Below are positions 26,476 to 35,486 of a stretch of 64,000 bases of DNA, piece after piece. The stretch lies in contig NZ_CP030104.1 in assembly GCF_003269425.1 (NCBI RefSeq), forward strand, positions 248,001 to 312,000, given 5' to 3'. The DNA comes from Flagellimonas maritima. GTDB taxonomy: Bacteria > Bacteroidota > Bacteroidia > Flavobacteriales > Flavobacteriaceae. The notes beneath the pieces were generated by a model, which saw only the letters and a program-made list of their open reading frames with translations, was not told the DNA's origin and did no database searches. A program made the translations under genes and the position numbers. Numbering within the stretch: the stretch's first letter is position 1; each line of letters starts with the position of its first letter.

Positions 26476-27879
26476 TTAGGAATTATCTACCTCCAAAGCT
26501 TTTATTTTATTGATGGCCCTTGTCCACTTTTTAAAAACCTTGTCCGGTTTCGGATAATTCTTCACTTCAGTTTCCCATGGGATTAGAATATTTCTATCAT
26601 CCAAGCTGCCCAATTCCGGAATCCATTTTCTGATAAATTCCTGTGCACGATATTTCAGTGCTTGGTTGACTGGATTGGTATACCAGATTTGATATGCCTG
26701 TACGTGCCAATTCATCCAGTTTGAAGCAACATCGTAATCAATAAGTTTGGATTCGAAATATGAAGCGCCCCAAGTCCAGTCCACCATATAATCATGTACC
26801 AAAAAACTTGCGCAATTTACCCTGCCACGGTTGCTCATAAACCCTGTCTTGTTCAATTGTCGCATATGGGCATCTACAAATGGAATACCTGTAGTCCCTG
26901 CACACCATCTATCAAAAAGATTTTGATTGTTTGTAAATTCCATGGTTTTATTGGTAAAGCCTTCGGTTTTATATACCTTGTTCTGAAAACGCATTAATTT
27001 AAACGTAAAGTAATCGCGCCAAACCAGTTCAAAGACCATCCACCAAGTACTCTGATTCTTTTTTACGGTTTTTTCGTAGCGTTTCACCGCTTTGTAGATG
27101 GTTCTGGGCGATAGACAACCCAATGCTAGATATGGTGAGAACTTGGAGCTGTAATCCATGCCAAGTGAACGATTTCTTGTCCAACGATATGAACTCAACT
27201 GTTCTGTTTCAAAAAGATAATGTTCAAGGCGTTCCAAAGCCTTTGTTTCACCACCTTTAACATAGGGTGTATCCATATCCGGCTTTTGGTTAAAATTCAA
27301 GGAATCGGTATCTGGAACATTACCCCATGATTCATCAGGAATATCTAAAAAATTGCATCGCTCCGGTATTTTGAGAGGTTCCCTTACCGTAGATTTTTTT
27401 GAAGTATTAATTCGATACGCTTTTGAAGTCAATGGAATCTCTTTGATTTTATAGGGGATATCATCAATATGGTACAGTGTTCTTCCCCAATAAAATTTAA
27501 AACAACAATTCTTTGGCAATGCTTTATCAATTGCTGCAATTTGATTTAATTCTTCTGTTGCGAATTCCTGTTCAGCGATTATCGTATCACAATCATGTTC
27601 TCTCACTAGATCGGGCAATAAGGATTGTGGCTCTCCGACCAAAATCATAAGATTTCCCCCAATATTCCTTAGGTTCCTACGTAAATCAAGTACACATTGT
27701 TTGGAAAATTCAAAACGTAAAAAGTCCGTTTTCTTAAAGCCGATAGACAGTTCCTGATAAAGTGATGGCGTAAAAATGTAAACAGGAAGAATTTTTTTTC
27801 CACTATTAACGGCTTCTACCAAACTTTCATTGTCGTGGAGCCGTAAATCGTTTTTAAACCATAGCAGTATATTTCCCAT
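26476..27879 (-). CDS. DASH-family cryptochrome / DNA photolyase
   Basis: A 467-residue flavoprotein of the cryptochrome-DASH group. The N-terminal alpha/beta antenna domain opens with ILLWFKNDLRLHDNESL. The C-terminal FAD-binding domain has YSSKFSPYLALGCLSPR, WWMVFELVWRDYF and the WMNWHVQAYQIWYTNP region near the end. DASH enzymes use blue light to repair cyclobutane dimers, mainly in single-stranded DNA, and some have signalling roles. I prefer the ATG at 27879 to the TTG two codons earlier. It lies two bases after the stop of a second photolyase-like gene, so the pair is surely one operon. Confidence 0.93.
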   Translation of the reverse strand: MGNILLWFKNDLRLHDNESLVEAVNSGKKILPVYIFTPSLYQELSIGFKKTDFLRFEFSKQCVLDLRRNLRNIGGNLMILVGEPQSLLPDLVREHDCDTIIAEQEFATEELNQIAAIDKALPKNCCFKFYWGRTLYHIDDIPYKIKEIPLTSKAYRINTSKKSTVREPLKIPERCNFLDIPDESWGNVPDTDSLNFNQKPDMDTPYVKGGETKALERLEHYLFETEQLSSYRWTRNRSLGMDYSSKFSPYLALGCLSPRTIYKAVKRYEKTVKKNQSTWWMVFELVWRDYFTFKLMRFQNKVYKTEGFTNKTMEFTNNQNLFDRWCAGTTGIPFVDAHMRQLNKTGFMSNRGRVNCASFLVHDYMVDWTWGASYFESKLIDYDVASNWMNWHVQAYQIWYTNPVNQALKYRAQEFIRKWIPELGSLDDRNILIPWETEVKNYPKPDKVFKKWTRAINKIKALEVDNS

Positions 27880-27881
27880 AA

Positions 27882-29345
27882 TCAATTTCTGGGTATTGTG
27901 TGCGTTTCCAATATTCGTTGCCGTTCCAATTGGGCAAATTCGCTCTTGCGTTGTCCGTATAGCTTTTGAAGTGCCATTCTTCTTGTATCAGAGATATTCA
28001 CAATGCGCTCTGGATAATCCACCCCATAATTGAAGCCGTACATTTCTGAGTCCATGGCTGTAACCTTCCAAGGTTCTATGGCCAATCCTGTAGGAAGGCC
28101 TGACAGTTCAGGAACATACTTTTTTATAAAAATCGCATCGCTATCATGGTCCATGGCATTTTTTGTAGGGTTGTAAACCCTCACGGTGTTTATTCCAGTA
28201 AAACCTGCCTGCATTTGCATTTGCCCATAATGAATGCCGGGCTCAAAATCCAAGAACTGTCTGGCCAACCAAGGGCCCACAGTTGTAAAGTGTTGGAATA
28301 GATGATGTGTCAGAAAAGAAACTATCATGGCGCGCATACGAAAATTGATATAACCCGTCTGAACCACACAACGAATAGCAGCATCGACCAAGGGGTATCC
28401 TGTGCCACCTTCTGTCCATGCATTTATATAAGAATCATTGATGGGTTGTTCCAAGGATAAGAAGGCTTTATTAAAGGCCTCGAATTCTATACGCGGCTCC
28501 ATCTCAAACTTTTGAATAAAATGGCTCTGCCATCGCAACCTTGACATGAAAGCGTTCAACTGTTTTTTATAGGAAGAGATTTTCTTGAGCTCTACGGCTT
28601 TTTGATAGACCTCACGGATTGATAAATTTCCCCAAGCAAAGTATGGTGAGAGTCTACTGCATCCGTAACGTGATAATTCAGGCTTGGAAATGTAATCACT
28701 ATAAAATGCAATCCTTTCCTCAAAAAATGAGCTTTGCCATCGTAAAGCTTCCTTTCGGCCTCCTTTTTGGAACTTACTGCGCTTAGAAGGTTCCTGTAAC
28801 GCGTCAAACCGAACGTACAAATCGCTGATTGTCTTATGGCCAATAAAGTTTGTATGCTTTGTTTCAAAATCTTTTTGAGGTAAATTCATGTAATTGTACC
28901 AATCTTTTCGCCAAGAACTCCGATCAGTAAGTCCCCGTACTACCCCATTGTTCTGAAACTGCGACCATCGTATCCCGTTGGTAAAACAAAAATCTTGAAA
29001 TTCAATATCCCGTCTATACGTTATATCCAAACCTGTTTCTTCGGTACTGAAAATATTTTCGATTTGATATAAGTCCGACAAAGTTTTAAAAAAGGGTATT
29101 ACTTCAGATTGTACGGCAAGTATTTTTGTTTCGTACAATAAATCATTATCAAGATCCTGAATACTTTCAAATATGAATCGATAATGTCTCTCGTCATAAT
29201 GTGCATCCTGCCAAATGGATGGTTCGTATAGATAGACCGGAAGAAGCTTGTTTTTTGAAGTTATTGCCTCATTCAGTGCATCGTTGTCCACCAAACGCAA
29301 ATCGCGCTTGAACCAAAATACATCTATGATTTCATTTGGGTGCAT
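27882..29345 (-). CDS. Cryptochrome/photolyase family protein
   Basis: A 487-residue flavoprotein when started from the ATG at 29345 (MHPNEIIDVFWFKRDLRL); the frame is open twelve codons further up but only with a TTG. The antenna domain is followed by the FAD-binding domain with SRLSPYFAWGNLSIREVY, then RWQSHFIQKFE and GGTGYPLVDAAIRCVVQTGYINFRMR, and GIHYGQMQMQAGFTGINTVRVYNP close to the C-terminus. This is distinct from the DASH neighbour and resembles the uncharacterised Bacteroidota photolyase/cryptochrome group. A light-dependent DNA repair or light-sensing role is expected. It is the first gene of the two-gene operon. Confidence 0.9.
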   Translation of the reverse strand: MHPNEIIDVFWFKRDLRLVDNDALNEAITSKNKLLPVYLYEPSIWQDAHYDERHYRFIFESIQDLDNDLLYETKILAVQSEVIPFFKTLSDLYQIENIFSTEETGLDITYRRDIEFQDFCFTNGIRWSQFQNNGVVRGLTDRSSWRKDWYNYMNLPQKDFETKHTNFIGHKTISDLYVRFDALQEPSKRSKFQKGGRKEALRWQSSFFEERIAFYSDYISKPELSRYGCSRLSPYFAWGNLSIREVYQKAVELKKISSYKKQLNAFMSRLRWQSHFIQKFEMEPRIEFEAFNKAFLSLEQPINDSYINAWTEGGTGYPLVDAAIRCVVQTGYINFRMRAMIVSFLTHHLFQHFTTVGPWLARQFLDFEPGIHYGQMQMQAGFTGINTVRVYNPTKNAMDHDSDAIFIKKYVPELSGLPTGLAIEPWKVTAMDSEMYGFNYGVDYPERIVNISDTRRMALQKLYGQRKSEFAQLERQRILETHTIPRN

Positions 29346-29900
29346 TGTCAAAATTTTATAAGGTAAATCATCCCCAACCAACTAAAACAACAAGGTAAAA
29401 CAATACAATACGGGAAATTGACAGTATAGCACAAAAGATTGATTTTAAAAGAAAATTTTTAAGTGTTTTGGAAGTTAAGGACGGATTACTACAGCTATAG
29501 ATGCACCTTCACTTAATGTATTTTTGTTTTTTGGTCCTATGAAGTTTGGTTTTGTTCGAAGTGCTATAGGTTTGATTATTTCATGGTGGGTTTTATGCCA
29601 AACCAATTATTAACGTGCAACTCCCTTACTGTTCAAATTAGAAAAAGCAATAATCAACAACGCTTGAATTAACATAGGATAAACCATTGCCATCTGAAAA
29701 TAGAAATTTAATGAAGGTGCTACTATTAGTATTGGTGTATGTACTTCCTGCTCTAATCAAAAGATTACCAAATAAATTATGAAATCCATAATTGACCCAT
29801 TCCCTGACAGAGAATTTTCTTTAATGTATCAATTGTTTATTTATTTATGTTAAGAATAACTTTTGATGGTTCTTAAATTGCGGTTTTACTTTATAGAGAT
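29346..29900. other. Intergenic gap, no secure gene
   Basis: This region holds the upstream regions of the divergent photolyase operon and the alpha/beta hydrolase gene. A 23-codon hydrophobic frame at 29711-29782 (MKVLLLVLVYVLPALIKRL) is visible but is too short and isolated to call. A TTTG at 29852 followed after 21 bases by TACTTTAT is a weak promoter candidate for the hydrolase. Confidence 0.4.
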
Positions 29901-30668
29901 ATGGAAGCAATACAGCAAACCGAAAAATATAGTTATGAACTTCTTGGGAACGGCCCCATCAAATTAGTGCTCATTCATTATTTTGGGGGTTCTTCCGATA
30001 GCTGGAAACGTTCTTTGCGCAAACTATCGAAGAAAATCACAGCACTTTCGGTAACGCTGCCAGGCTTTGGCCTGCATCCGCCAATGGATGATCCATCCAT
30101 TTATGGCTATGCAAAATATGTTAATGAACTGGTGGATTCACTTGGTTTTGGCGATTACACGCTCTGCGGACATTCTATGGGAGCTAAAATAGCATGTTAT
30201 GCGGCTCAGATAAATATTGAAAATAGACCAAAAAAACTCATTTTGATAGCACCCTCTCTTCCAATTGGTGAAAAAATATCCGAGGAGGAAAGAAAACATA
30301 TATCGGGACATCCAGATAAGGCCGAGGCTATTTCAGCAATCAGACAAATGAGCTCAAAGAGGTTAAGGAAGAAATTTCTTGAGCAAGCTGTTAACGAAAG
30401 GCTGGCCATTAAAAAAGGTACTTGGCAATGGTGGTGGAACGAAGGGAGACAGGAGGATATATCTGATAGAATACAAGGATTGGATATGCCCACCTACGTG
30501 ATCTGTGCAAAGAAAGACCCCGTTATAACCATGGAAAGCATAAGAAAAGATGTGCTCCCATACCTATCCTTACCAACAATCACGGTTTTTGGAAGGTGCG
30601 GTCATTTAATCCCGCTGGAAACTCCCAGAAAATTGGCAAAGAGACTCAATAAAATTCTACTTGGATAG
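29901..30668 (+). CDS. Alpha/beta hydrolase
   Basis: A 255-residue alpha/beta-hydrolase fold protein. The nucleophile elbow is CGHSMGAK with Ser92. The oxyanion region is LIHYFGGSSDSW, and the likely acid and histidine are Asp in CAKKDPVIT (about 207) and His in GRCGHLIP (about 235). There is no signal peptide, so it is cytoplasmic. Substrate specificity (ester, epoxide or haloalkane) cannot be read. It stands alone on the plus strand, with an inverted repeat about 30 bases after its stop. Confidence 0.92.
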   Translation: MEAIQQTEKYSYELLGNGPIKLVLIHYFGGSSDSWKRSLRKLSKKITALSVTLPGFGLHPPMDDPSIYGYAKYVNELVDSLGFGDYTLCGHSMGAKIACYAAQINIENRPKKLILIAPSLPIGEKISEEERKHISGHPDKAEAISAIRQMSSKRLRKKFLEQAVNERLAIKKGTWQWWWNEGRQEDISDRIQGLDMPTYVICAKKDPVITMESIRKDVLPYLSLPTITVFGRCGHLIPLETPRKLAKRLNKILLG

Positions 30669-30697
30669 TCAGGTTTATAAATTTATTAAATGATAAA

Positions 30698-30725
30698 CGA
30701 AATTTAAATTCATCTGTAAATTTCG
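30698..30725. repeat. Small inverted repeat after hydrolase gene
   Basis: Perfect 9-base arms, CGAAATTTA and TAAATTTCG, with a 10-base loop. It could be a weak terminator of the hydrolase transcript, but there is no T run after it and the stem is mostly AT. Confidence 0.3.
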
Positions 30726-30921
30726 CTTCTAAAGAATTGAGCATTTTTATTATAAATGAGTGTGCTAAAATCTGCTGAACAGAATTCAATTTACTGCGTG
30801 AAATGGTTCTCAATAAATGTATTGAATCAGCAAGGTTATTATAAATGAATTTGAAAGATTAGTACGCAAATTTAAGAACCATAGTTGGATGACTCACCCT
30901 TGAGGAATATTGGATTTAAAG

Positions 30922-31182
30922 CTATTCCATCTTTTTTTGGAGTCTTATCGGGCCTCTAGCGTCACTAGCCATTATGGTAATGATTTTACCTTTCTGTTTG
31001 ACTACGATGAGCCCCTCTAGAACAAGTTCGTCCGCAACCTCACGAACAAATTCCATTTTTTCCCTCCAATTCATAGGAAAGCAGCTTATTGCCACTTCGG
31101 AAGGACAATATGTTGCATTATGTCCCCTTGCCTCCGCATAGGCCAAGTGTTGGTTTTTAACTCGATCAAAGTCACTTTCCAT
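30922..31182 (-). CDS. DUF3253 family protein
   Basis: An 86-residue soluble protein. The core CPSEVAISCFPMNWREKMEFVREVADELVLEGLIVVKQKG and the ending RGPIRLQKK are the hallmark pattern of DUF3253, a small winged-helix-like family of unknown function found widely in bacteria. The spacing of Cys-Pro-Ser, Trp-Arg and Gly-Pro-Ile-Arg matches what is expected. Length is standard. The gene lies on the minus strand downstream of the 45-residue protein and the DUF1989 gene and might be part of the same transcript, though a 123-base gap separates them. Confidence 0.88.
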   Translation of the reverse strand: MESDFDRVKNQHLAYAEARGHNATYCPSEVAISCFPMNWREKMEFVREVADELVLEGLIVVKQKGKIITIMASDARGPIRLQKKME

Positions 31183-31305
31183 GGCTGGGATTACTAGGTT
31201 AGGAAAACGACCGGGGAATATAATCTACTGAATACGGAGTCATTGTCCATCACCGATTGAATTGTTATTTTGAACAAGCGCCACCCTTGGCGATCTGGAA
31301 TTTTA

Positions 31306-31443
31306 CTAGAATACTTGGAAAACGTAACCCAGCAACCAGTAAAGGATAATAAAAACTATGATGGTGCCGATACAACCACATCGACCTCCACCTATTTTTT
31401 TTGCGCCCCATCCTGCCAGCAAGGCTCGAACAATTTTTTTCAT
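31306..31443 (-). CDS. 45-residue membrane protein
   Basis: An ATG at 31443 opens a frame reading MKKIVRALLAGWGAKKIGGG, then RCGCIGTIIVFIILYWLLGYVF, ending at a TAG at 31306. A basic, glycine-rich head is followed by one transmembrane helix (about 25-42). Small proteins with an AGWGAKK-GGG head and a single helix recur in Bacteroidota, which supports a real gene. A longer frame overlaps it on the same strand (31265-31573) but runs into the DUF1989 gene and has poor composition, so I reject that one. Function is unknown. Confidence 0.65.
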   Translation of the reverse strand: MKKIVRALLAGWGAKKIGGGRCGCIGTIIVFIILYWLLGYVFQVF

Positions 31444-31529
31444 AAACATTTAAATTTGGCGATTGTGATAAATAATCAAATATTACGCTCTCAAAAGAAA
31501 TTGCGGTATTATAACCTAAAAAATTACCC

Positions 31530-32114
31530 CTAGTCAAGAATTTGATATTCAATAGCCTTAAAAGAATTTCCATTGGAATCCTTTGCCGAACAGGCCGTAA
31601 GACCTATAATTAAATCCATTTTTGCCTTGAAAATAATATAATCTCCAGCCTTGGCTTTGGGAGGTCTTACTTTGATTGAACGGTCATTATCAAGTTCTAC
31701 GTTCATAAAGATATTGAATGCTGTGGGTATTGCCCATTTTTCGACCTCATATTTCTTGAGTGCAATGTATAGGTTATCAAGACAGCTTGGATGGTCCTGT
31801 ACAATATTGTAGAAGTGTTTCATGGTGTTCTCACAGCATGGTGCCAAAAGAAAGTCATGAATGCCGCAGGTATCTTCAATGATATCCAACATTGGGTTGC
31901 TCAAGTTGCTGAACAACATATTGCCGACCGTCAAACGCAGGGTCTCTTCATAGTCAAAAGTCTTCCCATTGCTTAAGCATTCTTTAAAGTCAGTGGCATT
32001 GTAAGCGGTCATATCGGCGACCTGTTCTCCGTGTGGACAGATAACCTTCAGGCTCTGGCCCTTGTTTAGCTGAAGAGCGGTACCCGACTTTGGTTCAATA
32101 GTACAGACTTCCAT
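31530..32114 (-). CDS. DUF1989 / urea carboxylase-associated family protein
   Basis: A 194-residue cytoplasmic protein of the DUF1989 family. Seen motifs: KGQSLKVICPHGEQVADMTAYNATDFKE, a LAPCCENTMKHFYN segment with paired cysteines, and PTAFNIFMNVELDNDRSIKVRPPKAKAGDYIIFKA. DUF1989 proteins accompany urea or guanidine carboxylases, and some members form carboxyguanidine deiminases; a carboxylase is absent here. It follows the YqcI/YcgG gene by 11 bases, so the two form an operon and probably act on the same nitrogenous substrate (inference). Length is normal for the family. Confidence 0.88.
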   Translation of the reverse strand: MEVCTIEPKSGTALQLNKGQSLKVICPHGEQVADMTAYNATDFKECLSNGKTFDYEETLRLTVGNMLFSNLSNPMLDIIEDTCGIHDFLLAPCCENTMKHFYNIVQDHPSCLDNLYIALKKYEVEKWAIPTAFNIFMNVELDNDRSIKVRPPKAKAGDYIIFKAKMDLIIGLTACSAKDSNGNSFKAIEYQILD

Positions 32115-32125
32115 TATTCTATTGT

Positions 32126-32896
32126 TTATTTATGGTTTAAAAAAGGACATTTCCAATTCTGGTCTACTTTCCTTCCAGAATATTGGGGGGCCTCCAACCC
32201 TTCCCCAAAATCATTCAGCATCGGATTGATACTACCGCTAAAAGAAAGTTCATTATTTCTGATGACATTCTTGATACGTTGATACCTTCCCTTTTTTCGA
32301 AGATTTTCAAACTGACTATGGAGGTTGAATGCCATTGCGGTCATACCGATACGTCTTGATGTTCTTGAACTGTGCGGGTGCATCCCAACAATATAAAACG
32401 CCTTGTTCGCAAATGAAAAAGAAAAATTCGGGCTTGATGGGTCATCATCGACCTCTGGAGACCAATCGTGATTTTTACTGTCCTCAACGTTTAGTTTTCC
32501 AAGAATTTCCCACAGGCTCTTTTCAAACTCCATCTCAGTTTGCAAGGGCTGTTCCTTGAATATAGCGATATAGGTAAAAAAATCACTGGGTCTTTCGCTC
32601 ATTTCCTCGATGTATTTATTAAGGCCGATCGCTAAATCCTCGACCGTTTGGGTCGCGCCCATAGTATCAAAGATCCCCATAGCATAAGATTTTGCGTTCA
32701 TTGCCGTTTGCGCGCCTATACATGGATAGCCTTCCTGCAAAATAAAATTCCGAAACCTTAGATGACAATTCCAAAACTTCTTGTATTTCTTTGATTTCAA
32801 GTCATCATGAAGCAAGTAGGCGTGATATCTATCCTCCTCCAAAATACGATCAATAGTTGCAACGTCATTAATATTGTTAGCTAATTTATCGTTCAT
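32126..32896 (-). CDS. YqcI/YcgG family heme-dependent N-hydroxylase-like protein
   Basis: A 256-residue protein when started from the ATG at 32896; the frame is open 11 codons upstream only with a TTG. The pattern FRNFILQEGYPCIGAQTAMN, FFTYIAIFKEQPLQTEMEFE, FSFANKAFYIVGMHPHSSRTSRR and the terminal KCPF signature fits the YqcI/YcgG family. Characterised members (GntA of guanitoxin synthesis, DcsA of cycloserine synthesis) are heme enzymes that N-hydroxylate guanidino groups of arginine-type substrates. The cysteine and histidines in GMHPHSS are candidate heme ligands. It is upstream of the DUF1989 gene in the same operon. The substrate is unknown. Confidence 0.88.
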   Translation of the reverse strand: MNDKLANNINDVATIDRILEEDRYHAYLLHDDLKSKKYKKFWNCHLRFRNFILQEGYPCIGAQTAMNAKSYAMGIFDTMGATQTVEDLAIGLNKYIEEMSERPSDFFTYIAIFKEQPLQTEMEFEKSLWEILGKLNVEDSKNHDWSPEVDDDPSSPNFSFSFANKAFYIVGMHPHSSRTSRRIGMTAMAFNLHSQFENLRKKGRYQRIKNVIRNNELSFSGSINPMLNDFGEGLEAPQYSGRKVDQNWKCPFLNHK

Positions 32897-33327
32897 AAGA
32901 ATTTTTGTATAGCATTGCAGAATAACCAAATTTTAAAAGTGGCCATCCAATCTTTATGAAATTTAGGCTTAGGCACGGCACTAATTTGATGCTAAAGAAA
33001 TCATTTTTAACTGTGGCGGAATACTGTTATAAGTTACTGCAATAGTGTTACCTATAGCTTATCCTGAGATGGGCTCTCCGCACTTGAAATAGCGCTAACC
33101 TGGTTAATTGAATTTTATACATAAAATTCTCTAAGGCTAATTGCAAAGTATTATAGTAAACGCGAATAAGGAAATGGATTTTAACTCATTTTAGTCATTC
33201 TTCCGTAAGGCAAATGAATAATTTAAACATCTCTAACATTGGCATTGATAGCTTTATATATTCTTAGAGCATATAGTTTAGTGGATTGCATAAAGAAGGT
33301 ATCGGTTAAATATTGGAATATTTGCTG
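32897..33327. other. Intergenic gap, no gene seen
   Basis: Upstream region of the YqcI/YcgG-DUF1989 operon and downstream region of the DUF3891 gene. It is AT-rich and broken by stops in all frames that I followed. I see no RNA gene or strong hairpin. Confidence 0.45.
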
Positions 33328-34074
33328 TCAGCCGTTCGTTTTTTTCAGAATCTTAAGGTGTAGCCCAATTTCAACGTCGTCCAATAGTTTTTTAAGTTCT
33401 TGATTGTTTTTGAACGTTGCTTGGGGAATTATCCTATACTCAAAATCCAGTTTGATCTTGTCATTTTCGAACGGCCAAGGCTCGACGGTTATCTTTTCTG
33501 TATTATCCCGATGAATAAAATAAGTTTTGTTTCGAATGGTATTGTTGATTTCCAACTTTCTCCCTACCTCGGGAATTTTGTCTTGGCAAAGTATTAGCGA
33601 GCAACGATCGGAGAAGAGCATAATGTCGTAGAGGTTATCTTCGTCCTTTTTCAATAGACCGTACAATTTTCGCTGTTGTGCCCTAAGTGCATCGATATCT
33701 TCCAAAAATTGCTCCATGGGCTTAAAATCTTCCGCGAGATCTTCGTTCAGAAACTCTAAATGTCTTCCTACCAGTAGGGCAACCAATTGAGATTTTTGCA
33801 TAGCATTGGCGTAGACCCTTTGTGCGTGTTCCAAAGCCTCTCTGTTCTTGTTGGACTCCATCGTAAAATCTTTTGGAGTTCCATTTTTGGTTAGGTAATC
33901 CTGTTCCTCGAAATTTAAAAGATGATCGTCATGTTCAACGATAGCGGTCAATACGTCGACCCAATGCTCCGGCATTAGGTCCTTGGATAATTGCGAAGCG
34001 ATCTTTCCTGCTAGGAGTCCGTGTGCATAATGGGATATAATCTCCCAACCTTCACTATGGTGCTTTACGATCAT
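33328..34074 (-). CDS. DUF3891 family protein
   Basis: A 248-residue cytoplasmic protein. It opens with MIVKHHSEGWEIISHYAHGLLAG and has IVEHDDHLLNFEEQDYLTKNGTPKDFT, a His-Asp-Asp cluster reminiscent of HD-type metal proteins, followed by LFSDRCSLILCQDKIP. These match DUF3891, which occurs in Bacteroidota and other phyla without a known function. The C-terminal third is beta-rich. It is a lone minus-strand gene with nothing obvious to link it to a pathway. Confidence 0.85.
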   Translation of the reverse strand: MIVKHHSEGWEIISHYAHGLLAGKIASQLSKDLMPEHWVDVLTAIVEHDDHLLNFEEQDYLTKNGTPKDFTMESNKNREALEHAQRVYANAMQKSQLVALLVGRHLEFLNEDLAEDFKPMEQFLEDIDALRAQQRKLYGLLKKDEDNLYDIMLFSDRCSLILCQDKIPEVGRKLEINNTIRNKTYFIHRDNTEKITVEPWPFENDKIKLDFEYRIIPQATFKNNQELKKLLDDVEIGLHLKILKKTNG

Positions 34075-34316
34075 GCTTTATTTATTGAAACTTCATCACA
34101 ATGTAGCCAGGCTTAAAATAAATTACTAGCCCCAAAGAAATAAAAACGGTTTCAATCAAAGATTTTTGGATTGGATAAACAATTTAAATTGCAGCCGAAC
34201 TATCTTTCACGTAATACCATTTTTATGTATGCACGCCAGAAGAGACAGATATGGAGAACATGGGGAACATAATATCTTATAACATTCCAGGAATAAACAT
34301 TTAGGAAGTATAAAGA

Positions 34317-34634
34317 ATGTATCCGTTTATAAAAAATGTTAGGAAAAAGGTAGTGGTAAAAAAATTGGCAGGTAGCCAAGGCATCAGTTCCAGTACATTG
34401 CAAAATGGGTTCAGGACTGTATATGGTATAAGCGTTTCCGATTTCATCCAGATAGAAAAGGTCGAAAAGGCAATATAGTTTATAAAATACATTGACTTAT
34501 CTATATCGCAAATTACCTATGAACTAGGTCTACATTCCAAAAGTTATTTCTCTATGATATTTAAATTATGCTATGGCACGACGCCATTGGGATTAAAAAC
34601 GAGAATTATAAATAAGGGAAATTCGGCATCCTAG
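34317..34634 (+). pseudogene. Decayed AraC-family regulator, C-terminal HTH domain
   Basis: From an ATG at 34317 the frame reads an AraC-type DNA-binding domain: VVVKKLAGSQGISSSTLQNG as the first helix-turn-helix, then a premature TAG at 34476, then ISQITYELGLHSKSYFSMIF as the second, ending at a TAG at 34632. This aligns well with the C-terminus of the intact regulator at 22384 (for example GYKSKSYFSKIF against GLHSKSYFSMIF). No N-terminal domain is visible upstream. The central stop and missing N-terminus show it is a relic. Confidence 0.78.
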
Positions 34635-34795
34635 TTCATTCAATTTGTCAAAAATCATGATCAATGGACTTTCCATATGGAATTTTAAACTTAAGGCTAC
34701 TTAAGTAGATTATAATAATCTGTTTGAATCAACAATTTGAGTGATTGAAATATCCTACAATCTGCTCTCTGAGTATATTGCACTAAAATATTGCT

Positions 34796-35236
34796 ATGAC
34801 GTATCATGAACAGGACGTACTTCTACAGATATACCATTTAAGGGAACAATTGCACGGATTCGTTGAAAGTATCGAAGAAAACCAATCCTTGTTAGTGAAA
34901 GTTCTTGGTCTAGAGCGTATTGAAATATTACTAACAGAAAATAAAAAAAGTTGTCGTATAACTGAGCGAATATTTCAAAAAAACGGATATCGACAGGTTC
35001 TGAACAGTACAAAATACCGTCCTGTCAAGGATTACTGGTTCAGTATTGAGAATGAAGAAAACATGTTGACAGAACGGAGCATTCTGAACAAGGTTATTTT
35101 TTGTTCAAGAAAAATAATCGGTTATTGCAATGACCTTATCGATTCCAATACTATGGACAGTAGTTCCGTAAATTTATTGGAAAATACTGCCCAGCTACAG
35201 CGTACGATGTTAGAACAATTCTTAATCGATTCTTAG
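34796..35236 (+). CDS. Hypothetical helical protein
   Basis: A 146-residue protein without signal peptide or membrane span. It looks helical, with heptad-like runs (LLQIYHLREQLHGFVESIEEN; LLENTAQLQRTMLEQFL) flanking a central charged region (NKKSCRITERIFQKNGYRQVL). I do not recognise a family. The clean start and coding-like amino acid use favour a real gene, but it follows a pseudogene and may itself be a poorly conserved accessory gene. Confidence 0.55.
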   Translation: MTYHEQDVLLQIYHLREQLHGFVESIEENQSLLVKVLGLERIEILLTENKKSCRITERIFQKNGYRQVLNSTKYRPVKDYWFSIENEENMLTERSILNKVIFCSRKIIGYCNDLIDSNTMDSSSVNLLENTAQLQRTMLEQFLIDS

Positions 35237-35486
35237 GACAAACTTGGGGTACTACGTTGAGCCACCCATTCTGTAAACTTCTCTTTATCCATTGACCGTT
35301 CTATCCTTACCCCGCACCCTTTTTAATTTTTACAGGCCTTATTTATAAACAAAGGGACCGGCACATACAAAAAGCTTCTAAAGTGTTGCCAGATTACTTT
35401 AGCATGATATTTTGCTTTTAAAAATTTTCACCCATATGAAAATTATGTCCTTAAAACGTAAGGGAATATTCCAAATTTTAGGACAA

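Noticed and set aside
29711..29782. A 23-residue hydrophobic peptide frame
   Set aside because: Too short and isolated to support as a gene, with no partner gene nearby.
31265..31573. A 102-codon minus-strand frame
   Set aside because: It runs into the DUF1989 gene in another frame and has unlikely composition; the 45-residue frame inside it reads as a proper small membrane protein.
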